Positions 35,217 to 44,832 of a DNA stretch of 64,000 nucleotides are shown piece by piece. The stretch covers positions 1 to 64,000 of the forward strand of contig NZ_JADPEL010000015.1 of assembly GCF_015667795.1 (NCBI RefSeq), in the 5' to 3' direction. Made by a program: the position numbers and the translations under genes. The DNA is from Clostridium sp. D53t1_180928_C8 (lineage in GTDB: Bacteria > Bacillota > Clostridia > Clostridiales > Clostridiaceae). Below the pieces are notes generated by a model. The model was given only the letters and a program-made list of their open reading frames with translations, was not told the origin of the DNA and searched no databases. How positions within the stretch are numbered: the first letter of the stretch is position 1; each line of letters opens with the position of its first letter.

Positions 35217-36554
35217 CTTATAAGCAAGGAATTCACCAGCTTGCCCTATTTTCTCAAATGTTAATAACTTACATACCTTTTCAGAAAGTCTTCCAAATTT
35301 TCTATACAATAAGTTAAATGCCAAATAAGGCATAACTTGTTTCTTACTTTTAGGTATTCTTTTAATTATATTTTTAAAGCTATAAATTTTATTATAAATA
35401 TCAATATATCCATTATACAATTCATCAGCAGTCATATTTTTAGGCTCAAAAACTACATTAGCTGTATTATAATTTGATAAATTAAAGTCAGTAATTCTAC
35501 CAGCTTTAAGCATATCATCATAAAGCTTAGTACCAGGATAAGGTGTTAAAATATGAGATGTAACAGTTTCAATTTTATTATCAACTATCCACTTTAAGGT
35601 AGCATCAAAAGTTTCCTTAGTATCACCATCTAATCCAAAAACAAAACTAGCATTGATCATAATACCTCTTTTATGAATTTCTGATACTAACTTTTCAAAT
35701 TGAGTAACATTATTTTGTTTTTTATGAACATTGCTTAAAGACTGATTATTTATACTTTCAAATCCAATAAATAAGCTTTCACATCCAGCTCTAGCCATAA
35801 GATCTAAAAGCTCTGGCATATTAGCAATATTAGCAGTTACAGCAGCATTCCATTTAATTTTTAATGGTTCAATAGCTAATAAAAATTCTTTAGTCCATTT
35901 AGGGTTTCCAATAAAATTATCATCTATAAACATAATATGTTTTTTACCAATAGTTTTAATATCTTTAACAACATCTTCTATAGGTCTATTAACATAAAAA
36001 TTACTATAAGAATTACAGCTATTATAGCAGAAATCACATTTAAAAGGACAACCTCTACTTGTACTAACTATATTACTATATAAATAATCCTTTTTATTTA
36101 TTAAATGATAAGCAGGAGATACTATTTTACTTCCAGTAATTTTAGTATTACAGTAATATATCTTTTTTAGGTTTTTATTTTCTAAATCGCTTATAATATC
36201 AGGCCAAGTTGTTTCTGCCATTCCTACGCTAATTACATCAAAATAATCTAAATAACCTTCAGGAACAGCAGTTATATGTATTCCACCTACAACTACAGTA
36301 ATATTTTTTGCACGGAATATTTTAGCAACTTCTATAGCTCTTGGAAGCACATCAACAGTAACAGTTATTCCTACAATATCAACATCTTCATTAAAATTTA
36401 TATCTCTTATATTTTCATTTTCAATAATTATAGTATGATCCTTATTTAGTATATTAGCTATTGTAAGCAATCCTAAAGAAGGGGACATTCTAATTTTTAG
36501 GTCAGTATCCATAGGGCGTTTATTCATTTTTAGTTGAATCAGCTTAACAATCAT
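35208..36554 (-). CDS. B12-binding-domain radical SAM protein
   Basis: A 448-residue radical SAM enzyme. The N-terminal third (about 1-135) is a cobalamin-binding-type Rossmann domain (DIVGITVTVDVLPRAIEVAKIF, VVVGGIHITAVPEGYLDYFDVISVGMAE) without the DxHxxG motif, as in many family members that may not bind B12 in base-off form. The cluster motif is Cys169-x3-Cys173-x2-Cys176 in RGCPFKCDFCYN. A short C-terminal extension (KNIIKRIPKSKKQVMPYLAFNLLYRKFG) is typical of lipid- or natural-product-related members. The reaction is unknown. The start has AAAGGA on the minus strand. It converges on the XRE gene and diverges from parA. Confidence 0.9.
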   Translation of the reverse strand: MIVKLIQLKMNKRPMDTDLKIRMSPSLGLLTIANILNKDHTIIIENENIRDINFNEDVDIVGITVTVDVLPRAIEVAKIFRAKNITVVVGGIHITAVPEGYLDYFDVISVGMAETTWPDIISDLENKNLKKIYYCNTKITGSKIVSPAYHLINKKDYLYSNIVSTSRGCPFKCDFCYNSCNSYSNFYVNRPIEDVVKDIKTIGKKHIMFIDDNFIGNPKWTKEFLLAIEPLKIKWNAAVTANIANMPELLDLMARAGCESLFIGFESINNQSLSNVHKKQNNVTQFEKLVSEIHKRGIMINASFVFGLDGDTKETFDATLKWIVDNKIETVTSHILTPYPGTKLYDDMLKAGRITDFNLSNYNTANVVFEPKNMTADELYNGYIDIYNKIYSFKNIIKRIPKSKKQVMPYLAFNLLYRKFGRLSEKVCKLLTFEKIGQAGEFLAYKLK

Positions 36555-36760
36555 AATATTTAAATCCTTTCATGTGGATATATATACTTAATAAGTAGAT
36601 TTTATTATTTAATTTATTGAAAGTCAATAAATTATTATTTAAATACAGCAATTATTTATTGTTTATACCGTTAAAAACTAAAACTTATTTATATAAAAGT
36701 TTTAAGAAAAATATAACGTGAAAATTGTAAGATATATAAAAGGATACTTTTTTAATATAT

Positions 36761-36783
36761 AAATTGTAAAAATATTACAATTT
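36761..36783. promoter_or_regulatory. Inverted repeat, candidate operator between radical SAM gene and parA
   Basis: AAATTGTAA (36761-36769) and TTACAATTT (36775-36783) form a perfect 9-bp inverted repeat with 5-base spacer in the divergent intergenic region. A related half-site AAAATTGTAA lies at 36721. TATAAT-like boxes follow at about 36799. Operator for parA or its neighbour is an inference. Confidence 0.45.
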
Positions 36784-36911
36784 ATAGAGAAATGTATTAT
36801 AATATAATTAATATATACATAGTTAATTCATTAAAAAATTGTAGATTAAGAAACTATGATAAGAAAAATAAAGAATATACAAAATGGTATGAGGATTAGG
36901 GGAGAAAAAAG

Positions 36912-37748
36912 ATGAAGGTTATTAGTGTATGTAATCACAAAGGAGGATGTGCTAAAACTACAACGGTAGTAAATATAGCAGCAGAATTAATTAATTCAGG
37001 TTATAAGGTCTTGATGATAGATAATGATTATCAAGCAAATTTAACAACAAGTGTAGGATTTAAGACAGATAAAGAGTCACTAGTTAATTGTCTTAGAGGA
37101 AAGAAATCTTTAAGAAAAACAATAAAAAATTGTGCGATATTAGAGGGGTTAGATATTATTCCGAATAATTCAGAAATAGGTAATGCTGATTTAGCTTTAA
37201 TAAAAATAAAAAATAGCAAAAGAATACTAAGCAAAATGATAGAAGATGAAAATTTAAAGGACGATTATGATTTTATATTAATAGATTGTCCACCAAGTCA
37301 GTCTATTACAACAATTAATGCTTTAGTTGCTAGTGATAGCGTAATAATACCTATGGAACCATCTTTATTTAATATGCAAGGACTTAAAAACTTATCAAAG
37401 ACAATAAAGATGATTCAAAAAACCTTTAATAAGAAATTAAAGGTTGAAGGAATATTATTAACAAGAGTAGATTCAAGAACAAAGCTAAGCGAATCATTTA
37501 GAAAAGAGATAAAAGAATTTTATTCATATAAGGTTTTTGATACAGAAATTCATCAAAGTAGCATAATAGTGAAAAGTCAAACAAATGGATTACCAGTATC
37601 TTTATATGATCCAAGATGTAAAAGTACAAAGGAATATAGAAGCGTGACAGATGAAATCTTAAATACATCAATTACTAAGAAAATTACTAGTATAGCAACT
37701 ATAAAAAGCAAGAAAAATATTAATAGCGAAATACCTAAAGTAGGTTAA
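36912..37748 (+). CDS. Orphan ParA-family ATPase
   Basis: A 278-residue ParA/Soj-type P-loop ATPase. The deviant Walker A reads KGGCAKTT (residues 10-17) with the signature Lys. Walker A' is MIDNDYQAN, where the common DxDPQ Pro is Tyr. Walker B is FILIDCPPS. The C-terminal tail (about 245-278) is Lys/Ser-rich and may bind DNA. No parB, replication gene or centromere-like repeat array adjoins it, so it is not part of an intact partition locus in view. It may position another cargo or be a plasmid relic. Ribosome site AGGGGAG. Confidence 0.88.
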   Translation: MKVISVCNHKGGCAKTTTVVNIAAELINSGYKVLMIDNDYQANLTTSVGFKTDKESLVNCLRGKKSLRKTIKNCAILEGLDIIPNNSEIGNADLALIKIKNSKRILSKMIEDENLKDDYDFILIDCPPSQSITTINALVASDSVIIPMEPSLFNMQGLKNLSKTIKMIQKTFNKKLKVEGILLTRVDSRTKLSESFRKEIKEFYSYKVFDTEIHQSSIIVKSQTNGLPVSLYDPRCKSTKEYRSVTDEILNTSITKKITSIATIKSKKNINSEIPKVG

Positions 37749-37764
37749 ATGTTAACACTATACT

Positions 37765-37793
37765 AGGGCAACAGAAATGTTGCTCTTTTTTTA
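37765..37793 (+). terminator. Terminator after parA
   Basis: AGGGCAACA (37765-37773), loop GAAA, TGTTGCTCT (37778-37786), then TTTTTT. Confidence 0.92.
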
Positions 37794-37905
37794 TTTATAT
37801 ATATTAGTTGATAAGATTATTTATGTAAATATTAATATTTTTTTATTTTAAAGAATAAAGTTTATAGAGAAATAATCTTTTTATAGATAATTAATGTGAG
37901 GATAT

Positions 37906-39753
37906 ATGAATTATGATGTTATTGTAATAGGTTCAGGAATATCAGGTCTTACGGCAGCTTCTTTGTTAGCAAAACGAAACTTAAAAGTATGTGTAGTAGA
38001 AGCTCAATATAAGCCAGGAGGTTCTTGTGGAATATTCAAAAGAAAAGATGTGGTATTTGAGCAAGGAGCAGCAATGATATATGGATTTAATGAAAGGGGA
38101 TTTAGTCCACATAGATTTGTTTTTAATGCATTAGAAGAGCCGATAGATATAATAAAACATGATGAACTTTATGCTATTAACTTTGGAGAGCATAGAATAG
38201 TCTTTTATCAAGATATATATATGTTTGTAGAAGAGTTAGCAAAAGTATTTCCAAAGGAAAAAGAAAATTTTAAAAAATTTTATGCAGATTTATCAAAACA
38301 ATATATGAAAATAATTGCAGAACATCCAAACTTCATATCACCAGATGCAATGAAAAAGGAACAAGGATTGCAATCTTTTTTAAGACATCCAATTGAGTAT
38401 ATAAGATTCTTAGGGTATATGAATAAAAATACTGAAAGTATATTAAGAAAGTACTTTAAAAATGAAGATGTATTTGATTTATTTGATAAATTAACATCTA
38501 CATATTGCTATACAAATGTTAAGGAAACGCCTGCAATACTTTCTTCAGTAATGTTTGTAGACAATCATTTTGGAGGAAGCTACTACCCTGCTGGTTCAAC
38601 ATTAAACTTAGTTGGAAAGCTAGAAAAAGTAATAGAAGAAAATAATGGCGATATGCTTTATAACACTGAAGTAGAAAGAATAATAGTAGAAGATAATAAA
38701 GCAACTAAGGTTAAATTAGATAATGGCACTACATTAAGTGCTAAATATATAGTTAATTCAGGGACTGTGTGGAATTTATATAATAAGTTATTAAAAAATA
38801 GTATAAGGGAAGAAAGTAAGGAGTGGGCAAATTCACTAGAACCATCATATCCATCTGTAGTTTTATTTGCACTTGTAAAAGAGGAAGCAATTCCTAAAGG
38901 CACATTACCAATTGAAATGTTAATTGGTGATAAAACTAAGTTAGATGAGGATGAAATAACTGTTTACATTTTAAGTATAGATGATAAAACTCTTTGTAAA
39001 GATGGCTATCATACTATTATGGCAATAGGTCCTACTTTCAAGGAATGGCCAAAGGGATTTAAGAATGACTATAATACTGAAAAATATAGAGAGATGAAAG
39101 CTGTAGAGGAAAATAGAGTATTAGAGGTTTTAGAAAAAAGATTTCCAGGATTTAAAGAAAACATATGTCATGTAGAAATTAGTACTCCTACTACTTTAAA
39201 TAGATATGTATTAAAAGAAGGAGGAAGTGTGGCGGGGCCTAAACAAAAGCTTGGTCAACATATGTTAAAAAGATTAAAGACTAAGAGTGAGATAAATAAT
39301 CTTTTTAATTGTGGAGAATCAACGGTTATGGGAACTGGAACACCTGCAGTTACTATATCAGGAATAAGTGCTGCTAATCTTATACTTAGAGAATTAGGAC
39401 TAGAAGAGTTTGAGTATAAGGATGATATGAAAAATTACGTAAATATAGTTAATAAGCCATTTAAATATGAAGAAATAAAAATAGGTAAAAATGAAGAGGA
39501 AGATACATTGGCTAAATTAGCATTAAAGTGTCAATTTTGTGATAAGCCATCATGTGAAAGAGTATGTAAATATAATATTCCTATAAGAGATATAAATAGG
39601 AGAGTTGCAGCAGGTAATTTTTATGGAGCTAAGAAGCTTATAAAGGATAATAATCCTTGCTTAAATTGTGAAAGTATTGAATGTGAAAATAATTGTATTA
39701 GAAAAGCCTTTGCTAAGTCAGTAAGTATAAAGGAAATAAATACAAGGCTTTAG
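37906..39753 (+). CDS. CrtI-like FAD oxidoreductase with C-terminal eight-Cys Fe-S module
   Basis: A 615-residue flavoprotein. Residues 1-520 are a phytoene-desaturase/retinol-saturase-type FAD enzyme: dinucleotide fold VIVIGSGISGLTAASLLAKR, then VEAQYKPGGSCGIF, and C-terminal FAD motif MGTGTPAVTISGISAANLIL. Residues 542-597 add two cysteine sets with identical spacing, C-x2-C-x4-C-x3-C (542, 545, 550, 554 and 585, 588, 593, 597), linked by IPIRDINRRVAAGNFYGAKKLIKDNNP. This is like the ferredoxin domain at the front of DPYD and GltD, here moved to the C-terminus, and should hold two [4Fe-4S] clusters. Substrate unknown; the ABC exporter genes follow 10 bases later. Confidence 0.85.
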   Translation: MNYDVIVIGSGISGLTAASLLAKRNLKVCVVEAQYKPGGSCGIFKRKDVVFEQGAAMIYGFNERGFSPHRFVFNALEEPIDIIKHDELYAINFGEHRIVFYQDIYMFVEELAKVFPKEKENFKKFYADLSKQYMKIIAEHPNFISPDAMKKEQGLQSFLRHPIEYIRFLGYMNKNTESILRKYFKNEDVFDLFDKLTSTYCYTNVKETPAILSSVMFVDNHFGGSYYPAGSTLNLVGKLEKVIEENNGDMLYNTEVERIIVEDNKATKVKLDNGTTLSAKYIVNSGTVWNLYNKLLKNSIREESKEWANSLEPSYPSVVLFALVKEEAIPKGTLPIEMLIGDKTKLDEDEITVYILSIDDKTLCKDGYHTIMAIGPTFKEWPKGFKNDYNTEKYREMKAVEENRVLEVLEKRFPGFKENICHVEISTPTTLNRYVLKEGGSVAGPKQKLGQHMLKRLKTKSEINNLFNCGESTVMGTGTPAVTISGISAANLILRELGLEEFEYKDDMKNYVNIVNKPFKYEEIKIGKNEEEDTLAKLALKCQFCDKPSCERVCKYNIPIRDINRRVAAGNFYGAKKLIKDNNPCLNCESIECENNCIRKAFAKSVSIKEINTRL

Positions 39754-39763
39754 GAGATATATT

Positions 39764-40693
39764 ATGTATATACTTCAAATTGAAAATTTATATAAAAAAT
39801 ATAATGATTTTGAAGCAATAAAGGGTATAAATTTATCAATAGATACAGGCGAAATATATGGACTATTAGGACCTAATGGTGCAGGTAAAAGTACCTTAAT
39901 AAAGATTATATCTGGCCTTGAAAAAATGACATCAGGAAAAATACTATTTGAAGAAAAAGAAACAAATATAAATAAATATAAAAGAAATATTGGGCTATTG
40001 CCACAAGATATTGCTATATATCATGATTTTACAGCAAGAGAAAATGTATCATTTTTTTGCTCCTTATATGGATATAAGGGGAAGGAGCTAAGGGAAAGAG
40101 TTAATAAAGCACTAGAATTTGTTGGACTTTTAGATGTTGAAAATAAAAAATCTAGTGAATTTTCAGGAGGAATGAAAAGAAGATTAAATATGGCTTGTGC
40201 AATAGCACATAGTCCCAAATTAATAATAATGGATGAGCCAACTGTTGGAATAGATCCTCAATCAAGAAATCATATTTTAGAATCAGTAAAAAAGTTAAAT
40301 GAAGAGGGAGCTACTATAATCTATACATCTCACTACATGGAAGAAATAGAAGAGTTGTGCAATAACATTTCTATTATGGATGGTGGAAAAATAATAGCAA
40401 GAGGCACTAAAGAATATTTAAAATCAAGTATAGTTAGTCAAAATATATGTACTATACATCTGAAAAAAGAGGTTCATGATATAAAAAAGCAAATAATTAA
40501 AATTGATGGAATTCAAAAGGTAGAAACACATGATAAAGAAATTAAATGTTGCTATTCTCAAGAAGTATATATACTTCAAAACATTATAAATACAATATCT
40601 AATAATAGTGGAATTATAGAAAGTATAGAAAGTGAAATGCCTACATTAGAAAAGGTGTTTTTAACATTAACAGGAAAGCAATTAAGGGATTGA
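39764..40693 (+). CDS. ABC exporter ATP-binding protein
   Basis: ATPase of an ABC-2 type exporter, 309 residues, cytoplasmic side of the membrane. Walker A GPNGAGKST near 36-44, Q-loop LLPQD, signature FSGGMKRRL, Walker B LIIMDEP and the His switch in YTSHYMEE are all intact. The C-terminal 80 residues form the extra domain usual in drug and lipid exporters of the CcmA/NodI type. It begins 10 bases after the flavoprotein gene with GGAGA as ribosome site, and its two permeases follow, so all four genes should form one transcript. Confidence 0.93.
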   Translation: MYILQIENLYKKYNDFEAIKGINLSIDTGEIYGLLGPNGAGKSTLIKIISGLEKMTSGKILFEEKETNINKYKRNIGLLPQDIAIYHDFTARENVSFFCSLYGYKGKELRERVNKALEFVGLLDVENKKSSEFSGGMKRRLNMACAIAHSPKLIIMDEPTVGIDPQSRNHILESVKKLNEEGATIIYTSHYMEEIEELCNNISIMDGGKIIARGTKEYLKSSIVSQNICTIHLKKEVHDIKKQIIKIDGIQKVETHDKEIKCCYSQEVYILQNIINTISNNSGIIESIESEMPTLEKVFLTLTGKQLRD

Positions 40694-40710
40694 TGTAACT
40701 GAGGTTAAAT

Positions 40711-41859
40711 ATGATATTAATTAGTTTAATTAAAAAAGAAGTCTTACATTTTTTTAGAAATAAATCTAATGTAGCTACAATGTTTATATTCCCAATAGTT
40801 CTTATAGTTGTGATGGGATTTTCATTAAATGGTCTTATGAATGTTGATCATAATATATTTGAAAATGAAAAAGTATATTTTAAAGTTAATAATATAAATA
40901 AAGATAATAGATACTTACAAGTGTTTAATAGTTTTAAAGAAAACTGTGAAAGTAATATGAAAATAGAATTTGAAGAAGTATTAGATGATAATGAAGCTGA
41001 AAGTAATGTAAATAGCTTTCAAGGTCTTGCTTTTATAAATATATATGAAGATAAATATGACTTTTATAGAAATAAAGATAAGGAAAGTACAGCTCAAAAA
41101 ATATTTAAAAGTGTTTTTAATCAATATCTAGATAGATATGCTTTGATAGATAGTGTGGTAAGTGAAAATCCTAATATTTTAAATGATATAGTAAAAGAAG
41201 TAAGTAACACAATAGTAAAGGAAGAGGGGATAAGTAGTAATGGAATAAATTCATTTACTTATTATACATTTGCAGAGCTTGTATTAATTATATTGTATAT
41301 ATCTCAAATAACTAGTGTATCAGCTTATAATGAAAGAGTTGAAAATACACTATCTAGACTAAAAATATCTAAAGTAAATAATTTTAGTATCATATTATCA
41401 AAGATAACTTTAGGGATAACAGTAGGTATAATTCAAATAATTATAGTTTATTTTGTTAGCAACGTTTTTCTAAATATTAATTGGGGAGAAAATCTAGTAA
41501 TAATGTTAATGGTTTTAATATCTTTAATAATTTTTAGTTCTATTTTAGGAGTTACTATTAGTTTTATTTTTAAAGATAATAAAGCAGCATCAAGTGTAAT
41601 CAATACCTTATTAATAGTTTTAGGTTTTTTAGGTGGAGCATATGTTCCAATATCTCTAATAAGGGCAAATGAAGTGACTAATATGCTATGTCAGATTACT
41701 CCAACTTATTGGGCAAATATATCATTATTAAGTTTAAGCTCTGGAATTACAACTAATTACTCAACAGTATCAATAGTTTTATCCTTAGAATTATCTTTAA
41801 TATTATTAGTTATATGTATTGTTAGCAGTAACATGAGAGTTGGTGATAATATTGTTTAG
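40711..41859 (+). CDS. ABC-2 type exporter permease, first subunit
   Basis: Membrane subunit of 382 residues with the ABC-2 layout: one N-terminal helix (about 20-38), a large extracytoplasmic domain (about 45-185), then five helices to the C-terminus. It carries the amphipathic RLKISKVNNFSIILSKI segment before the third helix, as in the YhgE/CcmB-like permease groups. Ribosome site GAGG. The end overlaps the next permease by about 20 bases. The two permeases are the same size class and probably form a heterodimer. Substrate unknown; a product of the upstream flavoenzyme is a reasonable guess. Confidence 0.9.
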   Translation: MILISLIKKEVLHFFRNKSNVATMFIFPIVLIVVMGFSLNGLMNVDHNIFENEKVYFKVNNINKDNRYLQVFNSFKENCESNMKIEFEEVLDDNEAESNVNSFQGLAFINIYEDKYDFYRNKDKESTAQKIFKSVFNQYLDRYALIDSVVSENPNILNDIVKEVSNTIVKEEGISSNGINSFTYYTFAELVLIILYISQITSVSAYNERVENTLSRLKISKVNNFSIILSKITLGITVGIIQIIIVYFVSNVFLNINWGENLVIMLMVLISLIIFSSILGVTISFIFKDNKAASSVINTLLIVLGFLGGAYVPISLIRANEVTNMLCQITPTYWANISLLSLSSGITTNYSTVSIVLSLELSLILLVICIVSSNMRVGDNIV

Positions 41860-42958
41860 AGTGATGATGAATACTACAAAATTATTACTTAAGAAAAGGA
41901 GTTTCATTGTTATGGGAATAATAGCTCCTGCAATTGTAATTGTATTTTTTAGCTTTGCTTTTGGCAAGGATATGAATTATAAGGTTGGAATAATTGATAA
42001 AGATAATAGCTATATTTCAAAAGAGATAATAGATGTTATAAATGCTATAGAAGATGTAGACATAACAGATATAAGTAAAGATAATTATGAAATTTTACTT
42101 GCATCTCATCAGATACAGATAGCAATTATAATTGAAGATAATTTCAGTGATAATTTATTAAATTTAGAAGAGAGTAAAATTACTATAAAATCAATTTCTA
42201 ATAGTGATGTTAAGGAAACCTTAGTATCTATTATAAAATCAAAAGTAAATAATTTAAGTTTAATAGCTAAAGTAAGTAATAAAAATATAGATACCTTTAA
42301 AGAAAAAAATGAAGCTTATAAAAATAATTTACTTGAATATAACCTAAGTGAAGTTGAAGAAAGTAAGCCTGTTATAGAAAACTCTATAGGAATAGTTATA
42401 ATGATGATATTAATAAGTGGGGCTGCTATAGCTAATTTTTTAATTGAAGATGAAGAACATAATACTAAATCAAGGGTTTTAGTTAGTGGTATAAAGCAAC
42501 ATAAGTATTATATGGCTTTGCTTATAGTATTTTATTTAGTATCTTCTATAAGTAGCCTTATATATTATGTTCTTTGCAAGTTATTAAATTTGGATTTTGG
42601 TATGAATAATACTAATAACTTTTTATTAGTTATGCTATTACTTAATTTAGTAGCTATATCTTTGAATTTATGTATTGTTAGTTTTAGTAGGAATAGATAT
42701 ATTGCTAGCACTATTAATATATTAATAGTTATACCAACTTGTATGATATCAGGAGTATTTTGGGATTTTGAAATTATGCCCGGTTACTTGCAAAAAATAG
42801 GAAGCTTAATGCCTCAGAGATGGATATATAAATGTATAGAAAATTTACAGGTATATGGTAGTTTAAGCTCAATATATCAATATGTTTTTTATATGATAGC
42901 TATATCTGTATTATTATTTAGTTTTAGTTTATCTATGTTTAGAATAAGAAAAGTATAA
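41840..42958 (+). CDS. ABC-2 type exporter permease, second subunit
   Basis: A 372-residue ABC-2 permease with the same design as its neighbour: N-terminal helix (KKRSFIVMGIIAPAIVIVFFSFAFG), external domain to about residue 175, then five or six helices, including a late SGVFWDFEIMPGYLQKIGSLMPQRW loop common in this family. The start is unclear: GTG 41840, TTG 41849 and ATG 41861 all lie in frame within the overlap with the previous gene. I list the longest. It completes the four-gene flavoprotein-exporter unit. Confidence 0.88.
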   Translation: MVIILFRVMMNTTKLLLKKRSFIVMGIIAPAIVIVFFSFAFGKDMNYKVGIIDKDNSYISKEIIDVINAIEDVDITDISKDNYEILLASHQIQIAIIIEDNFSDNLLNLEESKITIKSISNSDVKETLVSIIKSKVNNLSLIAKVSNKNIDTFKEKNEAYKNNLLEYNLSEVEESKPVIENSIGIVIMMILISGAAIANFLIEDEEHNTKSRVLVSGIKQHKYYMALLIVFYLVSSISSLIYYVLCKLLNLDFGMNNTNNFLLVMLLLNLVAISLNLCIVSFSRNRYIASTINILIVIPTCMISGVFWDFEIMPGYLQKIGSLMPQRWIYKCIENLQVYGSLSSIYQYVFYMIAISVLLFSFSLSMFRIRKV

Positions 42959-43036
42959 AAAGTGAGAATAAAAATATTAAAAATAGTTGAAATTAAATCT
43001 ATGGAATAATTAAATAGTGAAAAGGAAAGTTTAGTT

Positions 43037-44473
43037 ATGGCTAGATTTACATGGAAACAAATATTAAATAAAAATCGTATTAGAGATTATAAAGGTACTA
43101 AAAGGAATTTAGATTGCAGAGATGAATTTGAAAATGATTATGATAGAATTTTATTTAGTGCATCATTTAGAAGACTTCAAGATAAAGCACAGGTATTTCC
43201 TTTAGAAAAGTTAGACTTTGTTAGAACAAGATTAACTCATTCATTAGAAGTATCTTCAATTGCAAAATCTCTTGCTATAAGCATTGGATATAAATTAATT
43301 GACATTACAGCAAAATCTGATGATAAAGTAACTGCTGTAATGGTAGAAGAAATGAGCAATGTTTTAGCATGTGCAGGACTTATACATGATTTGGGGAATC
43401 CTCCGTTTGGTCATTTTGGAGAAGTTGCTATTAGAGAGTGGTTTGAAGAAAAATTATCTAAAAATGATGATAATACTTATACTTTTAGTTATGATAAATA
43501 CACATTTAACTTAGATAAACAAGAAGCTTTAGATTTATTAAATTTTGAAGGTAATGCACAAGGTTTAAGAATTTTGACAAAGCTTCATTTTGTTATTGAT
43601 AGATTTGGGATGAATTTAACAACTGGAGTATTGAGTTCAGTTATAAAATATCCTATTTCATCAATTGAATTAGAAAAAAGTAAATTAAATAAAATGGGAT
43701 ATTATAAATCAGAAAGTGCAGTTTTTAAAGAAATTGCAGATGAAACTAACATATGGGGTAGTAGAAATCCATTGGTATATATTTTAGAAGCAGCTGATGA
43801 TATAGCATATCTATTAGGAGATTTAGAAGATTCTTTTAATAAAAATATAATATCTCATGATGTTTTTAAAGCAAAGTATGAAGATTTCATTAAAGAAGAA
43901 GGTTATGAAGAGAAAACTTTAGAGGAAAGCTTATCGTTTTATTTATCAAAAAATTATGATATAGCAAAAGAGGAGTATGGGTATGAGGATCCAGGAGAAT
44001 ATGCTTTAAAATCATTTGTAATAAAGCTAAATAGATATTTAAAAGATTCAGTTATAGAGGAGTTTCTTGATTCTTATGATGAAATAATGGATGGAGTTTA
44101 TCAAGGTGATTTAATAGGAAATTCAAAGGCTAAAAATATATCTATGTTTTTGAGAAATATATCTAAAGAGTATGTTTATACTAATGAAAGAATAGTTGCT
44201 AATGAAATTGTAGGGTATAATATAATTCATAGCTTACTAGATATATTTATACCTGCTACTTTAAATAAAGATGTTAAACCTTATAAGGGGTATGATGGCA
44301 AGTTGTATTCTTTAATTTCTAAGAATTATAGATTTGTTTGTGAAAATAATATAGATCAAAGAGAATGTAGTGAAGAATATTCAAGATTATTATTAGTAAC
44401 AGATTTTATCTGTGGTATGACAGATTCTTATGCAGCTTATCTTTATCAAGAAATTAGGGGGATGAAAGTATAA
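43037..44473 (+). CDS. dgt: Deoxyguanosinetriphosphate triphosphohydrolase (dGTPase)
   Basis: HD-superfamily enzyme of 478 residues that splits dGTP (and often other dNTPs) to the nucleoside and tripolyphosphate. N-terminal RDCRDEF-like and RRLQDKAQVFPLEKLDFVRTRLTHSLEV motif supplies the first metal His; LIHDLGNPPFGHFGE supplies the HD pair; AADDIAY gives the last Asp. Length fits the long Dgt subgroup. It follows the exporter operon by 78 bases with AAAGGA as ribosome site and no terminator seen between, so read-through from that operon is possible. dNTP depletion by dGTPases can also limit phages. Confidence 0.93.
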   Translation: MARFTWKQILNKNRIRDYKGTKRNLDCRDEFENDYDRILFSASFRRLQDKAQVFPLEKLDFVRTRLTHSLEVSSIAKSLAISIGYKLIDITAKSDDKVTAVMVEEMSNVLACAGLIHDLGNPPFGHFGEVAIREWFEEKLSKNDDNTYTFSYDKYTFNLDKQEALDLLNFEGNAQGLRILTKLHFVIDRFGMNLTTGVLSSVIKYPISSIELEKSKLNKMGYYKSESAVFKEIADETNIWGSRNPLVYILEAADDIAYLLGDLEDSFNKNIISHDVFKAKYEDFIKEEGYEEKTLEESLSFYLSKNYDIAKEEYGYEDPGEYALKSFVIKLNRYLKDSVIEEFLDSYDEIMDGVYQGDLIGNSKAKNISMFLRNISKEYVYTNERIVANEIVGYNIIHSLLDIFIPATLNKDVKPYKGYDGKLYSLISKNYRFVCENNIDQRECSEEYSRLLLVTDFICGMTDSYAAYLYQEIRGMKV

Positions 44474-44516
44474 AAAGTAATACTCAATTATCATATAATA
44501 AAAGATATTAATTTAT

Positions 44517-44563
44517 AAAAAACTTACAGAAAGTTATATTGTGTACTTTTTGTAAGTTTTTGT
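44517..44563 (+). terminator. Terminator after dgt
   Basis: AAAACTTACA pairs with TGTAAGTTTT around an inner AAAGT/ACTTT stem, followed by TTTG. The next 270 bases (44564-44832) are AT-rich with no supported gene and probably contain the promoter of the downstream operon (TATAAT at about 44815). Confidence 0.85.
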
Positions 44564-44832
44564 TTTAAAATAAAAAAATAAACTTATATTCTATAAATTT
44601 GAATAAAATAAAATTTAACTTAATTAATACAATAAAATTAAATTTTACAATAGATATCTATATAAGTAATTGATTTATATGTACATGCATGATATAGTAT
44701 TGTTAGCTAATTTTAGACAAAATATATTATAAAATTCAAAAAATAACAGTAAATCTGAAATAATATTTTAAAAATATTAAAATAATGCTGAAATTTTATG
44801 AAAGTTTTATAAGTATAATAATTTAGGAGCAA

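Noticed and set aside
33947-37748. Integrated prophage or plasmid
   Set aside because: One possibly phage-like protein, an XRE gene and a ParA are present, but no integrase, replication, capsid, portal or attachment repeats were found.
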